Source of the DNA: Zea mays
Taxonomy: Eukaryota; Streptophyta; Magnoliopsida; Poales; Poaceae
Assembly (NCBI RefSeq): GCF_902167145.1
Contig: NC_050097.1
Location: 109,463,982-109,527,981, forward strand
Direction of reading: 5' to 3'
Length of the DNA: 64,000 bases
The notes beneath the pieces are model-generated. The model worked only from the letters and a program-made list of their open reading frames with translations, ran no database searches and had not been told where the DNA came from. Numbering within the stretch: the first letter of the stretch is position 1; each line of letters opens with the position of its first letter. Of the stretch, positions 22,616 through 33,885 are shown in pieces. A program made the position numbers and the translations under genes.

Positions 22616-23945
22616 TGAAAGGGAATTAGGCTCACACCTAGTCCCTAATTGATTTTGGTGGTTGAATTGTCCAACACAAATAATTGGACTAACTAGTTTG
22701 CCCAAGTGTATAGATTATACAGGTGTCAAAGGCTCACCCTCAGCCAATAAAAAGATCAAGTTTTGGATTCAACAAAGGAGCAAAGGGCTAACCGAAGGCA
22801 CCTCTGGTCTGGCGCACCGGATTGTCCGGTGTGCCACCGGACAGTGTCCGGTGCACCACCGGACAGTGTCCGGTGCACCAGAGGACTCCAACTCGAACTT
22901 GCCACCTTCGGGAATTTCTCAGGCCGGCGCGCTATAATTCACCGGACTGTCCGGTGTACACCGGACAGTGTCCGGTGCGCCAAGGAAGAGCAGCCTCAGG
23001 AACTCACCAGCTTCGGGAATCTCCAACGGCTAGTCCGCTATAATTCACCGGACATGTCCGGTGTGCACCGGACTGTCCGGTGCAACTCCGGAGCAACGGC
23101 TATTCGGCGTCAACGGCTACCTGCGGCGCATTAATTGCGCGCACAGCGCGCGCAGAGGTCAGGCGCGCCCATACTGGCACACCGGACAAGGAACAGTGCA
23201 TGTCCGGTGTGCACCGGACATCCAGGCGGGCCCACAAGTCAGAAGCTCCAACGGTCAGAATCCAACGGCAGTGATGACGTGGCGGGAGCACCGGACATGT
23301 CCGGTGTGCACCGGACTGTCCGGTGCGCCATCGAACAGACAGCCTCCCAACGGCCACTTTTGGTGGTTGGGGCTATAAATACCCCAACCACCCCACCATT
23401 CATTGCATCCAAGTTTTCCACTTCTCAACCACTTACAAGAGCTAGGCATTCAATTCTAGACACACCAAAGAGATCAAATCCTCTCCAATTCCACAAAAGG
23501 CTTTAGTGATTAGCGAGAGAGATTTGCCGTGTTCTTTTGAGCTCTTGCGCTTGGATTGCTTCTTTTCTTTCTCACTTGTTCTTGTGATCAAAACTCCATT
23601 GTAATCAAGGCAAGAGGCACCAATTGTGTGGTGGCCCTTGCGGGGAAGTTTTGTTCCCGGCTTTGATTTGAGAAGAGAAGCTCACTCGGTCCGAGGGACC
23701 GTTTGAGAGAGGGAAGGGTTGAAAGAGACCCGGCCTTTGTGGCCTCCTCAACGGGGAGTAGGTTTACGAGAACCGAACCTCGGTAAAACAAATCCGCGTG
23801 TCACACTCTTCATTTGCTTACGATTTGTTTTGCGCCCTCTCTCGCGGACTCGATTTTGTTTCTAACGCTAACCCGGCTTGTAGTTGTGTTTATATTTGTA
23901 AATTTCAGTTTCGCCCTATTCACCCCCCCCTCTAGGCGACTATCA
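22616..23945 (+). repeat. 3' LTR of the Sirevirus
   Basis: 1330 bp, TGAAAGGGAATTAGGC to GGCGACTATCA, the partner of 14498-15803. It has an extra 22-bp palindrome unit near 22837-22860 and two extra Cs near 23930. TATA box GCTATAAATACC at 23373-23384. It is followed by its own primer-site-like bases (TTGGTATCAGAATCC at 23948), so it also serves as the 5' LTR of a second, truncated copy. Confidence 0.9.
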
Positions 23946-24539
23946 ATTGGTATCAGAATCCGGTGCTTCATTAGAGCCTAACTGCTCGAAGTGATGTCGG
24001 GAGATCACGCCAAGAAGGAGATGGAGACCGGCGAAAAGCCCACTACAAGCCACGGGAGCACTTCATCGGAAGAGTCCCGCACCAAGAGGAGGGAGAAGAA
24101 GAAGAGCTCCTCCAACAAAGGGAAGGAGAAGAAATCTTCTTCTCACCACAAAGAGAAGAAGGAAAAATCTTCTTCCCACAAGCCGCATCGGAGTGGGGAC
24201 AAGCAAAAGAGGATGAGGAAAGTGGTCTACTACGAGACCGACACTTCATCAACATCGACCTCCGGCTCCGATGCGCCCTCCGTAACTTCTAAACGCCAAG
24301 AGCGTAAGAAGTTTAGTAAGATCCCCTTACACTATCCTCGCATTTCTAAACATGCACCTTTACTTTCCGTCGCATTAGGCAAACCACCAACTTTTGATGG
24401 TGAAGATTATGCTAGGTGGAGTGATTTAATGCGATTTCATCTAACCTCACTCCACAAAAGTATATGGGATGTCGTTGAGTTTGGTGCACAGGTACCATCC
24501 ATAGGGGATAAAGATTATGATGAGGATGAGGTGGCCCAA
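23946..24539 (+). pseudogene. Second, truncated Sirevirus leader and Gag N-terminus
   Basis: Matches 15804-16397 with only about five differences. Gag restarts at ATG 23994 and runs about 182 codons up to the words ..DEDEVAQ. It then joins Tat gag sequence at 24540 (GGCCCAA|CTCGATTC). The frame stays open across the joint to 24995, but the downstream part reads the Tat gag in a wrong frame, so the fusion is not a meaningful protein. Confidence 0.85.
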
Positions 24540-25668
24540 CTCGATTCATGCGGGAAGCCTCGGTCTACACCGGGCGCACGCGCAACACCGCGCCTGCGGC
24601 CCCAGGTCGCCTCGGCAACGAGCACCATCACCGTGACCGTCGGGCCCACCTCGACGAGAGGGTGCGCCGAGGCTACCACCCCAGGCGTGGGGGACGCTAC
24701 GACAGCGGGGAGGATCGGAGTCCCTCGCCCGAACCGCCCGGTCCGCAGGCCTTCAGCCGGGCCATCCGACAGGCACCGTTCCCGACCTGGTTCCGACCCC
24801 CGACTACTATCACAAAGTACTCGGGGGAGACGAGACTGGAACTGTGGCTCGCGGACTACCGTCTGGCCTGCCAACTGGGTGGAACGGACGATGACAACCT
24901 CATCATCCGCAACCTCCCCCTGTTCCTCTCCGACAGCGCTCGCGCCTGGTTGGAGCACCTGCCTCCGGGGCAGATCTCCAACTGGGACGACCTAGTCCAA
25001 GCTTTCGCCGACAATTTCCAGGGCACGTACGTGCGCCCCGGGAATTCCTGGGACCTCCGAAGCTGCCGGCAGCAGCCGGGAGAGTCTCTCCGGGACTACA
25101 TCCGGCGATTCTCGAAGCAGCGCACCGAGCTGCCCAACATCACCGACTCGGATGTCATCGGCGCGTTCCTCGCCGGCACCACCTGCCACGACCTGGTGAG
25201 CAAGTTGGGTCGCAAGACCCCCACCAGGGCGAGCGAGCTGATGGACATCGCCACCAAGTTCGCCTCCGGCCAGGAGGCGGTCGAGGCTATCTTCCGAAAG
25301 GACAAGCAGCCCCAGGGCCGCCCATCGGAAGATGCTCCTGAGGCGTCGACTCAGCGCGGCGCCAAGAAGAAAGGCAAGAAGAAGTCGCAAGCGAAACGCG
25401 ACGCCGCCGACGCGGACCTTGTCGCCGCCGCCGAGTTCAAGAACCCTCGGAAACCCCCCGGAGGTGCCAACCTCTTCGACAAGATGCTCAAGGGCCGTGC
25501 CCCTATCACCAGGGGCCCGTCAAGCACACCCTTGAGGAGTGCGTCATGCTTCGACGCCACTTCCACAGGGCCGAGCCACCCGCGGAGGGTGGCAGGGCCC
25601 GCGACGACGACAAAAAGGAAGATCACCAAGCAGGAGAGTTCGCCGAGGTCCGCGACTGCTTCATGATC
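24540..25668 (+). pseudogene. Tat-lineage Gag, right part, including an 815-bp duplicate
   Basis: 24540-25354 repeats 13683-14497 with roughly ten substitutions by eye (about 1.2%). The frame then continues past the insertion point into the basic C-terminal region (RGAKKKGKKKSQAKRD). Around 25516 one base appears missing in a GGGCCC run, because the expected continuation (HTLEECVMLRRHF) lies in the next frame. Having this segment on both sides of the Sirevirus shows rearrangement after insertion. Confidence 0.8.
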
Positions 25669-26448
25669 TACGGTGGGCAAGCGGTGAATGCCTCGGCTCG
25701 GCACCGCAAGCAAGAGCGCCGGGAGGTCTGCTCGGTGAAGGTGGCGGCGCCAGTCTACCTAGACTGGTCCGACAAGCCCATCACCTTCGACCAAGCCGAC
25801 CACCCCGACCGCGTGCCGAGCCCGGGGAAATACCCGCTCGTCGTTGACCCCGTCATCGGCGACGTCAGGCTCACCAAGGTCCTTATGGACGGAGGCAGCA
25901 GCCTCAACATCATCTACGCCGAGACCCTCGGGCTCCTGCGTGTCGATCCGTACTCCGTCCGAGCAGGCGCTACGCCCTTCCATGGGATCACTCCCGGGAA
26001 GCGCGTCCAGCCCCTCGGACAACTCGACCTCCCCGTCTGCTTCGGAACACCCTCCAACTTCCGAAGGGAGACCCTGACATTCGAGGTGGTCGGGTTCCGA
26101 GGAACCTACCACGCGGTACTGGGAAGGCCATGCTACGCGAAGTTCATGGCCGTCCCCAACTACACCTACCTGAAGCTCAAGATGCCGGGCCCCAACGGGG
26201 TCATCACCGTCGGCCCCACGTACAAACACACGTTCGAATGCGACGTGGAGTGCGTGGAGTACGCCGAGGCCCTCGCCGAGTCCGAGGCCCTCATCGCCGA
26301 CCTGGAAAGCCTCTCTAAGGAGGTGCCAGACGTGAAACGTCATGCCGGCAACTTCGAGCCAGTGGAGACGATTAAGGCCGTCCCCCTCGACCCCAGCGGC
26401 GACGCCTCCAAGCAGATCCGGATCGGCTCCGGGCTCGATCCCAAATAG
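25516..26448 (+). pseudogene. Tat-lineage Gag end and aspartic protease
   Basis: This frame covers the Gag C-terminus and linker, then the protease with its active-site motif VLMDGGSSLNIIY at about 25885 and the later ILGRP-like AVLGRPCYAKF near 26115. It ends at TAG 26446-26448, where the frame clearly continues downstream (EAVLVDFLRASADVFTW), so the stop is probably CAG-to-TAG. Protease would process Gag-Pol in the particle. Confidence 0.8.
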
Positions 26449-26961
26449 GAAGCAGTGCTCGTCGACTTTCTCCGCGCGAGCGCCGACGTCTTCACGTGGA
26501 GTCCCTCGGAAATGCCCGGCATACCGAGGGATGTCGCCGAGCACTCGCTGGATATTCGTGCCGGAGCCCGACCCGTCAAGCAGCCGCTGCGCCGATTCGA
26601 TGGGGAGGAGCGCAGAACCATAGGCGAGGAGATCCACAAGCTAATGGTGGCGGAGTCCATCAAAAAGGCGAAAGGCGTCAAGCTCAATCCCGAAAAGTGG
26701 ATCTTCGGGGTGCCCCAGGGCATGGTCTTGGGTTTGATCATCTCCAAGCGGGGCATCGAAGCCAACCCGGAGAAGATCGCGACCATCGCACAGCACCCTG
26801 AGCCCTTGTTGGGGGCACCCGGGGGCTACACTCACCCCCGAGAAGGGCCGCTTGTCATCGCCAAAGTTCTGAAGCTCGGAACGTACAAGCTGGCCAACAG
26901 TCAAGGCGAGGTCTACGGCAACGGTTGGAACATCCAACAGCTACGTCGCTTCTACCCTTAA
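26449..26961 (+). pseudogene. Tat-lineage Pol remnant with reverse transcriptase core and integrase deleted
   Basis: Begins with the RT N-terminal linker (DVFTWSPSEMPGIPRD, RRFDGEERRTIGEEIHKL). At about 26665 it jumps to a post-active-site RT segment (LNPEKWIFGVPQGM, KRGIEANPEK). Near 26810 it jumps again to a short C-terminal Pol tail (KVLKLGTYKLANSQG). The YxDD motif, RNase H and the integrase core are absent. This copy cannot replicate without help. Confidence 0.75.
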
Positions 26962-27434
26962 GATGTTTTCAAGTTGTTCGTATACCTCGCTCCCACGCAA
27001 GTCTTAGTCGTCAAGGAAGGGTCAGCCTCGCCTCGGCAGAGCCTGACCCTCCCTCGGGGGCTAAAAAGGGGGGAACCCCTCTGCGTCAAGATTGGGGAAC
27101 CTCTCTGCGTCCAAAATTTTCAGTCAAAAAAGGCTTTTGCGTTCCCCCGGCCATGTCAGAAGCAGGACCCCAAGAAGTGAACGTGGGTGCATGTAAGTGG
27201 CAAGGCCGACTGAGCCGAGGGACTCCCATGCCTCCGGGTTAGGGACACCTCACTCGTCACCCGCCACGAAAAGTGACCCCTACTTGGGGAAGCCACCCTG
27301 TTACTAACAGGCGAAGACGGACACGCAAAATAAAAGGAAAAGGAGTACGACTTCATGCAACGGTAACAAAGTGTTCAGGCCTCAGCGGCCGCAGAAAGAC
27401 ACACGCGCATCCAACAGAAACTGTTCCAACAGAG
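26962..27434. other. Noncoding segment between Tat pol and the antisense gene
   Basis: GC-rich spacer with the repeated phrase GGGGAACC(C/T)CTCTGCGTC (27071-27108). I see no gene. It would contain the 3' end of the antisense transcript. Confidence 0.5.
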
Positions 27435-30400
27435 TTAGGCGTCGCCTTGGGAAGGAGTCGCGCCTTCAGCTCCGTCCCCACCTTCGGCAAAGTCCATCTC
27501 GGCTTCCGGCGACGGCACAGGTGGGAGGATCTCCGCCTCAAAGGTGGTCGCCAGCACTGCGCTTGGACCCGCGGCGGCCGCATCAAGCCTCTGGACTTCT
27601 GCCAGGGCGGCTTCATCTTCGTCGGGAAGGCAATACCCCTCGCTAACCCGCTCCAGGTCCACAACATAGTGGGAAGCGAGCACGGCGAAGGCCCGCCTGA
27701 CGCCGTGGTGTAGCGCCTCGCGGAGTCTGCCGCGCACATGATCGCCCAAGACTTGAAGGCAACTTTGAGGGGAGCTTCCTGAGGGGACGTCGCCGGAGCC
27801 AACGACCCGGTAAACGTCCGAGACGGCCTTGGACATGGCCGCGTGGTCGGCCTCCCTCTACTCGGCTGCCCCGGCAAGCGCCTCGGCAAGCGCCTTGGCG
27901 GACTCATCAAGGGCGGACTCGAGCTCTGCGAACAGCCAGAAGAAAGATCTCAAACACAAGCAGAAGAAACAAGCAGGAACGAAAACCAAGGATGGCCAAG
28001 GCGTACCTCCAGCTCGGGCACGCTGCTCCGAGGTTGCGACCTGGGCTACGGCTAAGTCGGCTGCAAGGGTTTCGGCCCGGCTTTCGGCCTCGGCAGCCCG
28101 GCCCCGAGATTGGTCCCGCTCCTCGACGACCCGGTCGAACTCCGACCGCTGTCGTTGCGCTTCTGCGCGTGCCGCGGCCGCCTCCGCGCGTGCCGCTGTC
28201 GCCTCGGCTCTCAGATCGGCGCAGAGCAACTGAAGGTCCGCTACCTCGGCACCCTGCTGAGAGAGGCGCGCAGTAGCCCCGACGAGCGAGGTCCTTAGGG
28301 ATCGCAGCGAGCCCCAGACGTCGACCTCGCTGCGGATGAACGACGACTTGGCGGCGCTCCGATCCGTCAGATCCTGAGGGAAGGAAGCGGGGCGTCACGA
28401 ACGACGCCTTGGTCACAAAAGAGAAAAGGTATGCTTGAAACCATTACCTGGAGGATTTTGGGGACGTCCCTGCAGAAAACCTCCAGCGACGACCGGAGCG
28501 ACCCCACCGTTGCTTCGGCACACTCGCGGAGCTCGTCCCAGGACTGGTCCTCCCGTTCATCATCGAGAACGAAGACGGGATTCGAGGCCTCATGGGTCCG
28601 GAACCGGAGCAACTGGCGCCGGCCCTCGGAGCTCAGCCGCACAGCGACGAGGCTGCCGCCCGGCGGGACGGATCGCGTCTCCACGCCCCCCTCTTTCGAG
28701 GCACCGAGCGCCGACGCATCAGCCGTCTCAACGTCGGCAGCGACCAGTCGCTCTCCGACGGGGACGGCGATGACTTCAGTAGCGGTAGGCGTCGGCATGG
28801 GCGGCACGTCCGGTGGGCACGGGGCCACGTCCGCGTCAGCTGCCTCCCCTATCACAATGGCCGCCTCAGCAGAAGAGCCAGCCTCGGGAACCCGCTCCAC
28901 GGCGACTGGTGCCGCCTGAGCCCCCTGCTGTGGAACGCCTGCGAGAAGGCAAGGCCCGGAGCGGCGCTGGCCGCGCAAGCCGGCGCCGTCTTAAGGGCCT
29001 TCCGGGGTGCCAGGTCGGTCAGGCCATGGCTCCGCTTGCTGAGGGAAAAAGGAAAATCACGGCCGGGACATATGAATGAAAAGCTAGGACGAAGACATTC
29101 CGAGATACTTACCCGCTCCGGGCCATGATCAACCGTGCCTGGGGGGAAGTCTCCTGGATCTCGACCCCCGGAACCGCCCCCGAGGTCCGCTTCGCCGGCA
29201 GCTTCGGCACCACCCTTGCTTTGAACGCCCTGAACGCCCGGGGGGCGGACTGCCCAGGCACTGTCACGGCGACCTGAGGGTCGCTCCCCTGCGCTGCCGG
29301 CGCGGGCGGCGGCTCTCGGGGAGCAGACGCCCCGGCCTGGCTCCCCGGGGTCGCCTCAGCTCTTCCAGCCGAGGGGTCAGGTACCCTCTCGGATTGCCCT
29401 CGCCCCTCGGGCCGGGACCCCGACGTCCCGACTCCGGGGACTGACGACATCAGCCCGCTCGGGGGCTGGTTTGACGGCTCCTGGCCAAACCCCAAGCCGG
29501 GGCTGAGGCCAAGGCGGGCAGCCATGTCGTCCTCCTCGTCATCATCTTCATCATCGTCGTTGTCGTCGGGCGTTTCCGGCGACGGCTCCCTCGGGAGCCC
29601 CTCCCTCTCCTGCCGGCGACGAAGCTTTTCCATGGCGTCTCGATCCCGCCTCCGCTCGCGGGCCCGGGCCTTCTCCGCGTCCTTCTTCTTCTTCTTCTCC
29701 TCCGCGGTGACCCGCCGCGCTGCTCGGTCCACCGCATCCTGCGGGACCCGTGGCAGGGAAGGCTTGTGCCACCCCACCTTTTGAAGAAGGGGGAAAACCC
29801 CAATCGTAAGAACCAGGAGCAACCCGATGCAAGAGAGAGGAAGAAGCGGGCACTCACCAGAGTCACGCACCCTTGGTCTGGGCGCATCAAAAGCTGGGAG
29901 AAGGCGTTGGGGTCCGGCTTCCCCAACGCGACGGACACCCGCCCGTGGAGGACGTCGAAGGGAAGAGGGTCAGAGGACATCCGCGAGCCCTCCAAGTCAG
30001 CCTCCGGTTTCATCTCCCAAAGCGACAGCCGTCGCTCCGCCAAGGGAAGCACCCTCCGACGGTGGATGGCGGCAATCACTCCCGCAGCGGTGAGTCCCCC
30101 CTTCCGCAACGCCTCCAAGGCCTTGAGAAGGGGTTTGAGGTTCTTTTGTCTTTCGTGCGGGGTCCCATGGTGCCAAGCATCGGTGGCGGTGGTGACTACT
30201 CGCTGGGAGAACGGCGGGAGCAACTCGCCGTCATTCCGGAGGTAGAACCACCGGCGCTGCCACCCCTTGTTCGAGGACGCGAGGATGGCGGGAATATACA
30301 GCGACGCCCACGACTGCCTCAGCAGGAGGGTGCAGCCGCCGGCCCGCACCGCTGCGCGGACCTTCCTCTCCCCCGACAGCGAGGCAAAAAGCTCCGCGAA

Positions 30401-30774
30401 AAAGAGATGGGTCCACAAATCCCAATGGGGGCGATCCCCAAATACCCCTCGCACACCGCTACGATGATGGCGGCCTGCGAGATGGAGTTGGGGCTGAGGT
30501 TGTGCAACTCCATCCCGTAGTTGTACAGGATCGCCCGCATGAAGCGGCTCGCCGGCACACCAAATCCCCGCTCGTGGAAGGAGACGAAGCTCACGACGTA
30601 CCCCGGCGGTGGGGACGGAGCGGCTCCGCCCACAGGAGGAATCCATTCCGGTCGCTGCTCATCGGTGAGAGGGCGAAGTAAACCCTCGCCAACAAGATCC
30701 TCCAGGTCACTCGTCGTCACCGTGGAAAAAGGCCATGGGTCGCGCGGCGAGATGATGGTCACCCGGTCAGCCAT
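27435..30774 (-). pseudogene. Antisense gene of the Tat-lineage element (Transposase_28-like protein), five exons
   Basis: On the minus strand, ATG at 30774 (MADRVTIISPRDPWPFS) begins exon 1 (30774-29864). Exons 29777-29113, about 29045-28448, 28373 to about 28008, and about 27938-27435 follow, with GT/AG borders and consistent frames. Exon 1 carries the domain often annotated as putative gypsy-type transposon / Transposase_28 (SFVSFHERGFGVPASRF, IIVAVCEGYLGI, HWDLWTHLFFAEL). Exon 2 has a basic then acidic coiled-coil region, and exon 4 is an Ala/Arg/Glu-rich coiled coil. One base is missing in a C run near 30433, and TAG at 27858-27860 interrupts exon 5. The function is unknown; the name does not prove transposase activity. 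Confidence 0.75.
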
Positions 30775-30908
30775 CACCGAGCGGAAGGGGTGGCGGCGCA
30801 AGGGGCAGGGAGGGCGGTTTCCTCTTCTCCGGCTAAGTCTCTCGGATTGCGAAAACCTAAGAGGGAGGCAGGAAGCGGAGCAAAGAACCGTCACCAGACC
30901 CCCTCCCG

Positions 30909-30920
30909 GGTATATAAAGA
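30909..30920. promoter_or_regulatory. TATA-like site upstream of the antisense gene
   Basis: GGGTATATAAAG lies about 137 bases upstream of the antisense ATG. Read on the minus strand it is CTTTATATACCC, a possible TATA box for that gene. Read on the plus strand it is an even better TATATAAA, so the orientation is unsettled. Confidence 0.35.
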
Positions 30921-30924
30921 CCAA

Positions 30925-32216
30925 GGCGAGACCGGTTCAAATGTTCCGCCCGGACCGGACGCGGGATTCGAAAACGCAAAGCGAAACAACCGTTCCCCGG
31001 ACGGTTCGCGCACGCGCAACGGCCGCCCCACGAACCACTCGCCCCGTCGCATTAACTCCGCGGCGGGACAGGCGGCGCCTCTGGCAGGAGAAGCAGGCGA
31101 CGCTTCGCCTTCGCCATAATAACCGCGCCAAAAAAAGGTACGCCGCGTCGTTCGATTTCGTATCCTTTTCCTTTTTTCCTCTTTCTCTCTCTTGCAACAG
31201 GGACCGAGAAAGGGGGATACCCCGAAAAGGATCCTTCCCCGTGAAGGAACCAGGCTCCGAGCCACCCTACTGATCAGAGGTTCAAAGGCTGGCCCCCCGA
31301 AAGGGTTCGACAGCCGCCTCAGATCGTGTGGACCCTACACCCACTACTGGTCAGAGGTTCGAAGGCCGGCCCCTCGGAAGGGTTCCACGGCCGCCTCAGG
31401 CTACTCGGGCTCCGCGCCCATTACTGATCAGGGGTTCGAAGGCTGGCCCCCGAAGGGTTCACAGCCGCCTCAGACGCTGAGCGAGGGATGACCATGGGTA
31501 CGTTCGATACATAACCAAGGCTCGGGCTGCGCTCCCGAGGTACCCTAGGACATTTCCGAGACCAACGGGAACGATGTTGTAACGGAATCCCATCAGAGGG
31601 AGGCATCGAGCCCTCGGACCCCATCGCCAGGGGACCGGGTCTGGCAGATCACCCGCAGGTACTTTTGGGCGTGCCTCTGGGCCCCTAGCCGACCCCTAAC
31701 GAACGGGGCACGGACGTCCACTCGGATTACCCGCTTGCAGCTCGCCAGAGACACCATGTTCGGCGCCCATCGAGGGCAACATGGCACTTTCCCCCCTCCT
31801 CCTTGCGGAAAGGCGATGCAGGGGCATATGTAAAAAAGCCGAGTCTGTCCCTGATCGCCCTCTCGCCCTGTGCAGAGGCTCGGGGGCTGCTCTCGCAAGC
31901 CCGGCTCCGGCCGAACCGTTGACAGCGTCAACATACCAGCCCGAGAACTTGGGACCCGACCGTACACCCGGGCTACGGCCAGCTCGCATGAGGGAACAAC
32001 CAGACCAGTCGAAGCATTACGCGAGGCATTAAGACCTCGAAGGAGTGAAACCACTCCTCCGAGGCCTCGGGGGCTACACCCGGTGGGTGCGCTCGCTCGC
32101 ACCCACCGGAACAAAACGCAACCGAGAAAGGCTGGTCCCCTTGCAAAAAAGTGCGACGAAAGCCTCCAAGCGAGTGCTAACACTCCCTTCGAGGCTCGGG
32201 GGCTACTGTCGGGGAC
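30925..32216. other. Tat-lineage noncoding region with ~77-bp tandem repeats and polypurine end
   Basis: Three diverged copies of a ~77-bp unit start near 31271, 31347 and 31425 (TGATCAGAGGTTC.., then GGCTGGCCCC, then CAGCCGCCTCAG). The region ends GAGGCTCGGGGGCTAC next to the 3' LTR, the polypurine position. No gene is supported. Confidence 0.65.
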
Positions 32217-33872
32217 CATAATTAGGGGTACCCTCAAGGCTCCAAATTTTCAGCTGGTAACCCCCATCAGCATAAAGCTGCAAAGGCCTGATGGGTGCGA
32301 CTAAGTCAGGGATCAGTCCATTCGAGCGACTCGATCATGCCTCGCTCGAGCCTAGCCTCGGACAAGGGCAGCCGACCCCGGAGGATTTCCGTCTCGACCG
32401 AGGCCCCCCTCCAACGGCGAACATATTTCCGGCTTGCCCGAGGCCCTGCCTTCGCTAAGAAGCAACCCTGACCAAATCGCCGCACCAACCGACCAAATCG
32501 CAGGAGCATTTAATGCAAAGGTGGCCTGACACCTTTATCCTGACGCGCGCCCCCAGCCGGCAGAGCCAAAGTGACCGCCGTCACTTCGCCGCTCCACTGA
32601 CCGACCTGACAGAAGGACAGCGCCGCCTGCGCCACTCCGACTGTGGTGCCACTTGACAGAGTGAGACTGACAGGCAGTCAGGCCCTGCCAAAGGCACCAT
32701 AGGAAGCTCCGCTTCGCCCGACCCAGGGCTCGGACTCGGGCTAAGTCCCGGAAGACGGCGAACTCCGCTCCGCCCGACCCAGGGCTTGGACTCGGGCTCA
32801 GCCCCGGAAGACGGCGAACTCCGCTCCGCCCGACCCAGGGCTCGGACTCGGGCTAAGTCCCGGAAGACGGCGAACTCCGCTCCGCCCGACCCAGGGCTCG
32901 GACTCGGGCTAAGTCCCGGAAGACGGCGAACTCCGCTCCGCCCGACCCAGGGCTCGGACTTGGGCTCGGCCCCAGAAGACGACGAACTCCGCTCCGCCCG
33001 ACCCAGGGCTCGGACTTGGGCTCGGCCCTAGAAGACGACGAACTCCGCTCCGCCCGACCCAGGGCTCGGACTTGGGCTCAGCCCTAGAAGACGACGAACT
33101 CCGCCTCGCCCGACCCAGGGGCTCGGACTCGACCTCGGCCACGGAAGACAGACTCGACCTTGGCATCGGAGGAGCTTCCACATTGCCCAACCTAGGGCGC
33201 AGATCAGCCACGTCAACCGGAGGCGCCATCATCATCCTACCCCGAGCTGACTCGGGCCGCAGGGAACAAGACCGGTGTCCCATCTGGCTCGCTCCGCCAG
33301 ATAGGCAATGATGGCGCCCCACATACTCTGTGACGACGGCGGCTCTCATCCCCCTTACGGAAGCAAGAGGACGTCAGCAAGGACTCAACCGTTCCGACAG
33401 CTGTCCCTCCGCCAGGCTCCATCGCTCCTCTGATGGCCACGACATCACACTTGCTGGGTGCCAAAATCTCTCCGGCTGCCACAACGGCATGTACTTAGGG
33501 CGCTAGCTCTCCTCCGCTAGACACATAGCACTCTGCTATACCCCCCATTGTACACCTGGATCCTCTCCTTACGCCTATAAAAGGAAGGACCAGGGCCCTC
33601 TTAGAGAGGGTTGGCCGCGCGGGGACGAGGACGAGACAGGCGCTCGCTTGGAGCCGCTCGCTCCCTCTCCCGCGTGGACGCTTGTAACCCCCTACTGCAA
33701 GCGCACCCGACCTGGGCGCGGGACGAATACGAAGGTCGCGGGATTCCCACCTCTCTCACGCCGGTCTCCGGCCGCCTCGCTCTGCCCTCTTCGCGCTCGA
33801 CCCATCTGGGCTGGGGCACGCGGCGAGATTCACTCGTCGGCCCAGGGACCCCCCGGTCTCGAAACGCCGACA
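32217..33872 (+). repeat. 3' LTR of the Tat-lineage element
   Basis: 1656 bp, TGTCGGGGACC to CGCCGACA, followed by ATGTC. Seven 56-bp repeat units (32715-33106) and TATAAAA at 33576-33582. It lacks about 18 bases present in the 5' LTR near 12200 (the repeated GCTCGCCCTTGC part). Confidence 0.9.
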
Positions 33873-33885
33873 ATGTCGTTCTGTA

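Larger units (their letters stand above)
14498..24539 (+). mobile_element. Ty1/copia Sirevirus with extra truncated leader-gag, inserted in the Tat gag
   Basis: LTR 14498-15803, internal region 15804-22615, LTR 22616-23945, then a second partial internal region 23946-24539 that stops inside gag. Sirevirus hallmarks: a large Lys/Ser-rich Gag with UBN2 region, zinc knuckle and coiled coils; integrase before reverse transcriptase in pol; repeated polypurine motifs before the 3' LTR; palindrome-rich LTRs. The left target bases are TCAGC (14493-14497). The right flank is not the expected continuation but an upstream gypsy position, so no clean target duplication is present. Confidence 0.9.
10606..33872 (+). 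mobile_element. Tat-lineage Ty3/gypsy retrotransposon (Huck-like), nested and defective
   Basis: Both ends start TGTCGGGGACC and finish CGCC(T/G)ACA. The outer flanks carry the same 5 bases, ATGTC (10601-10605 and 33873-33877). That ties the two outer LTRs to one insertion. Order: 5' LTR, gag, (Sirevirus insertion), gag duplicate, protease, deleted pol, antisense gene, 3' LTR. An antisense gene between pol and the 3' LTR and a DGGS-type protease are features I associate with Tat-lineage plant elements. The Huck-like label is from memory of LTR appearance and is tentative. Confidence 0.85.

Noticed and set aside
23994..24995. 334-residue fused ORF joining Sirevirus Gag to gypsy sequence
   Set aside because: The second half reads the Tat gag in a frame that does not encode Gag; the fusion is an accident of the rearrangement.
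31192..31491. 99-residue ORF in the Tat noncoding region
   Set aside because: It is a translation of the ~77-bp tandem repeat; no partner exon or domain.
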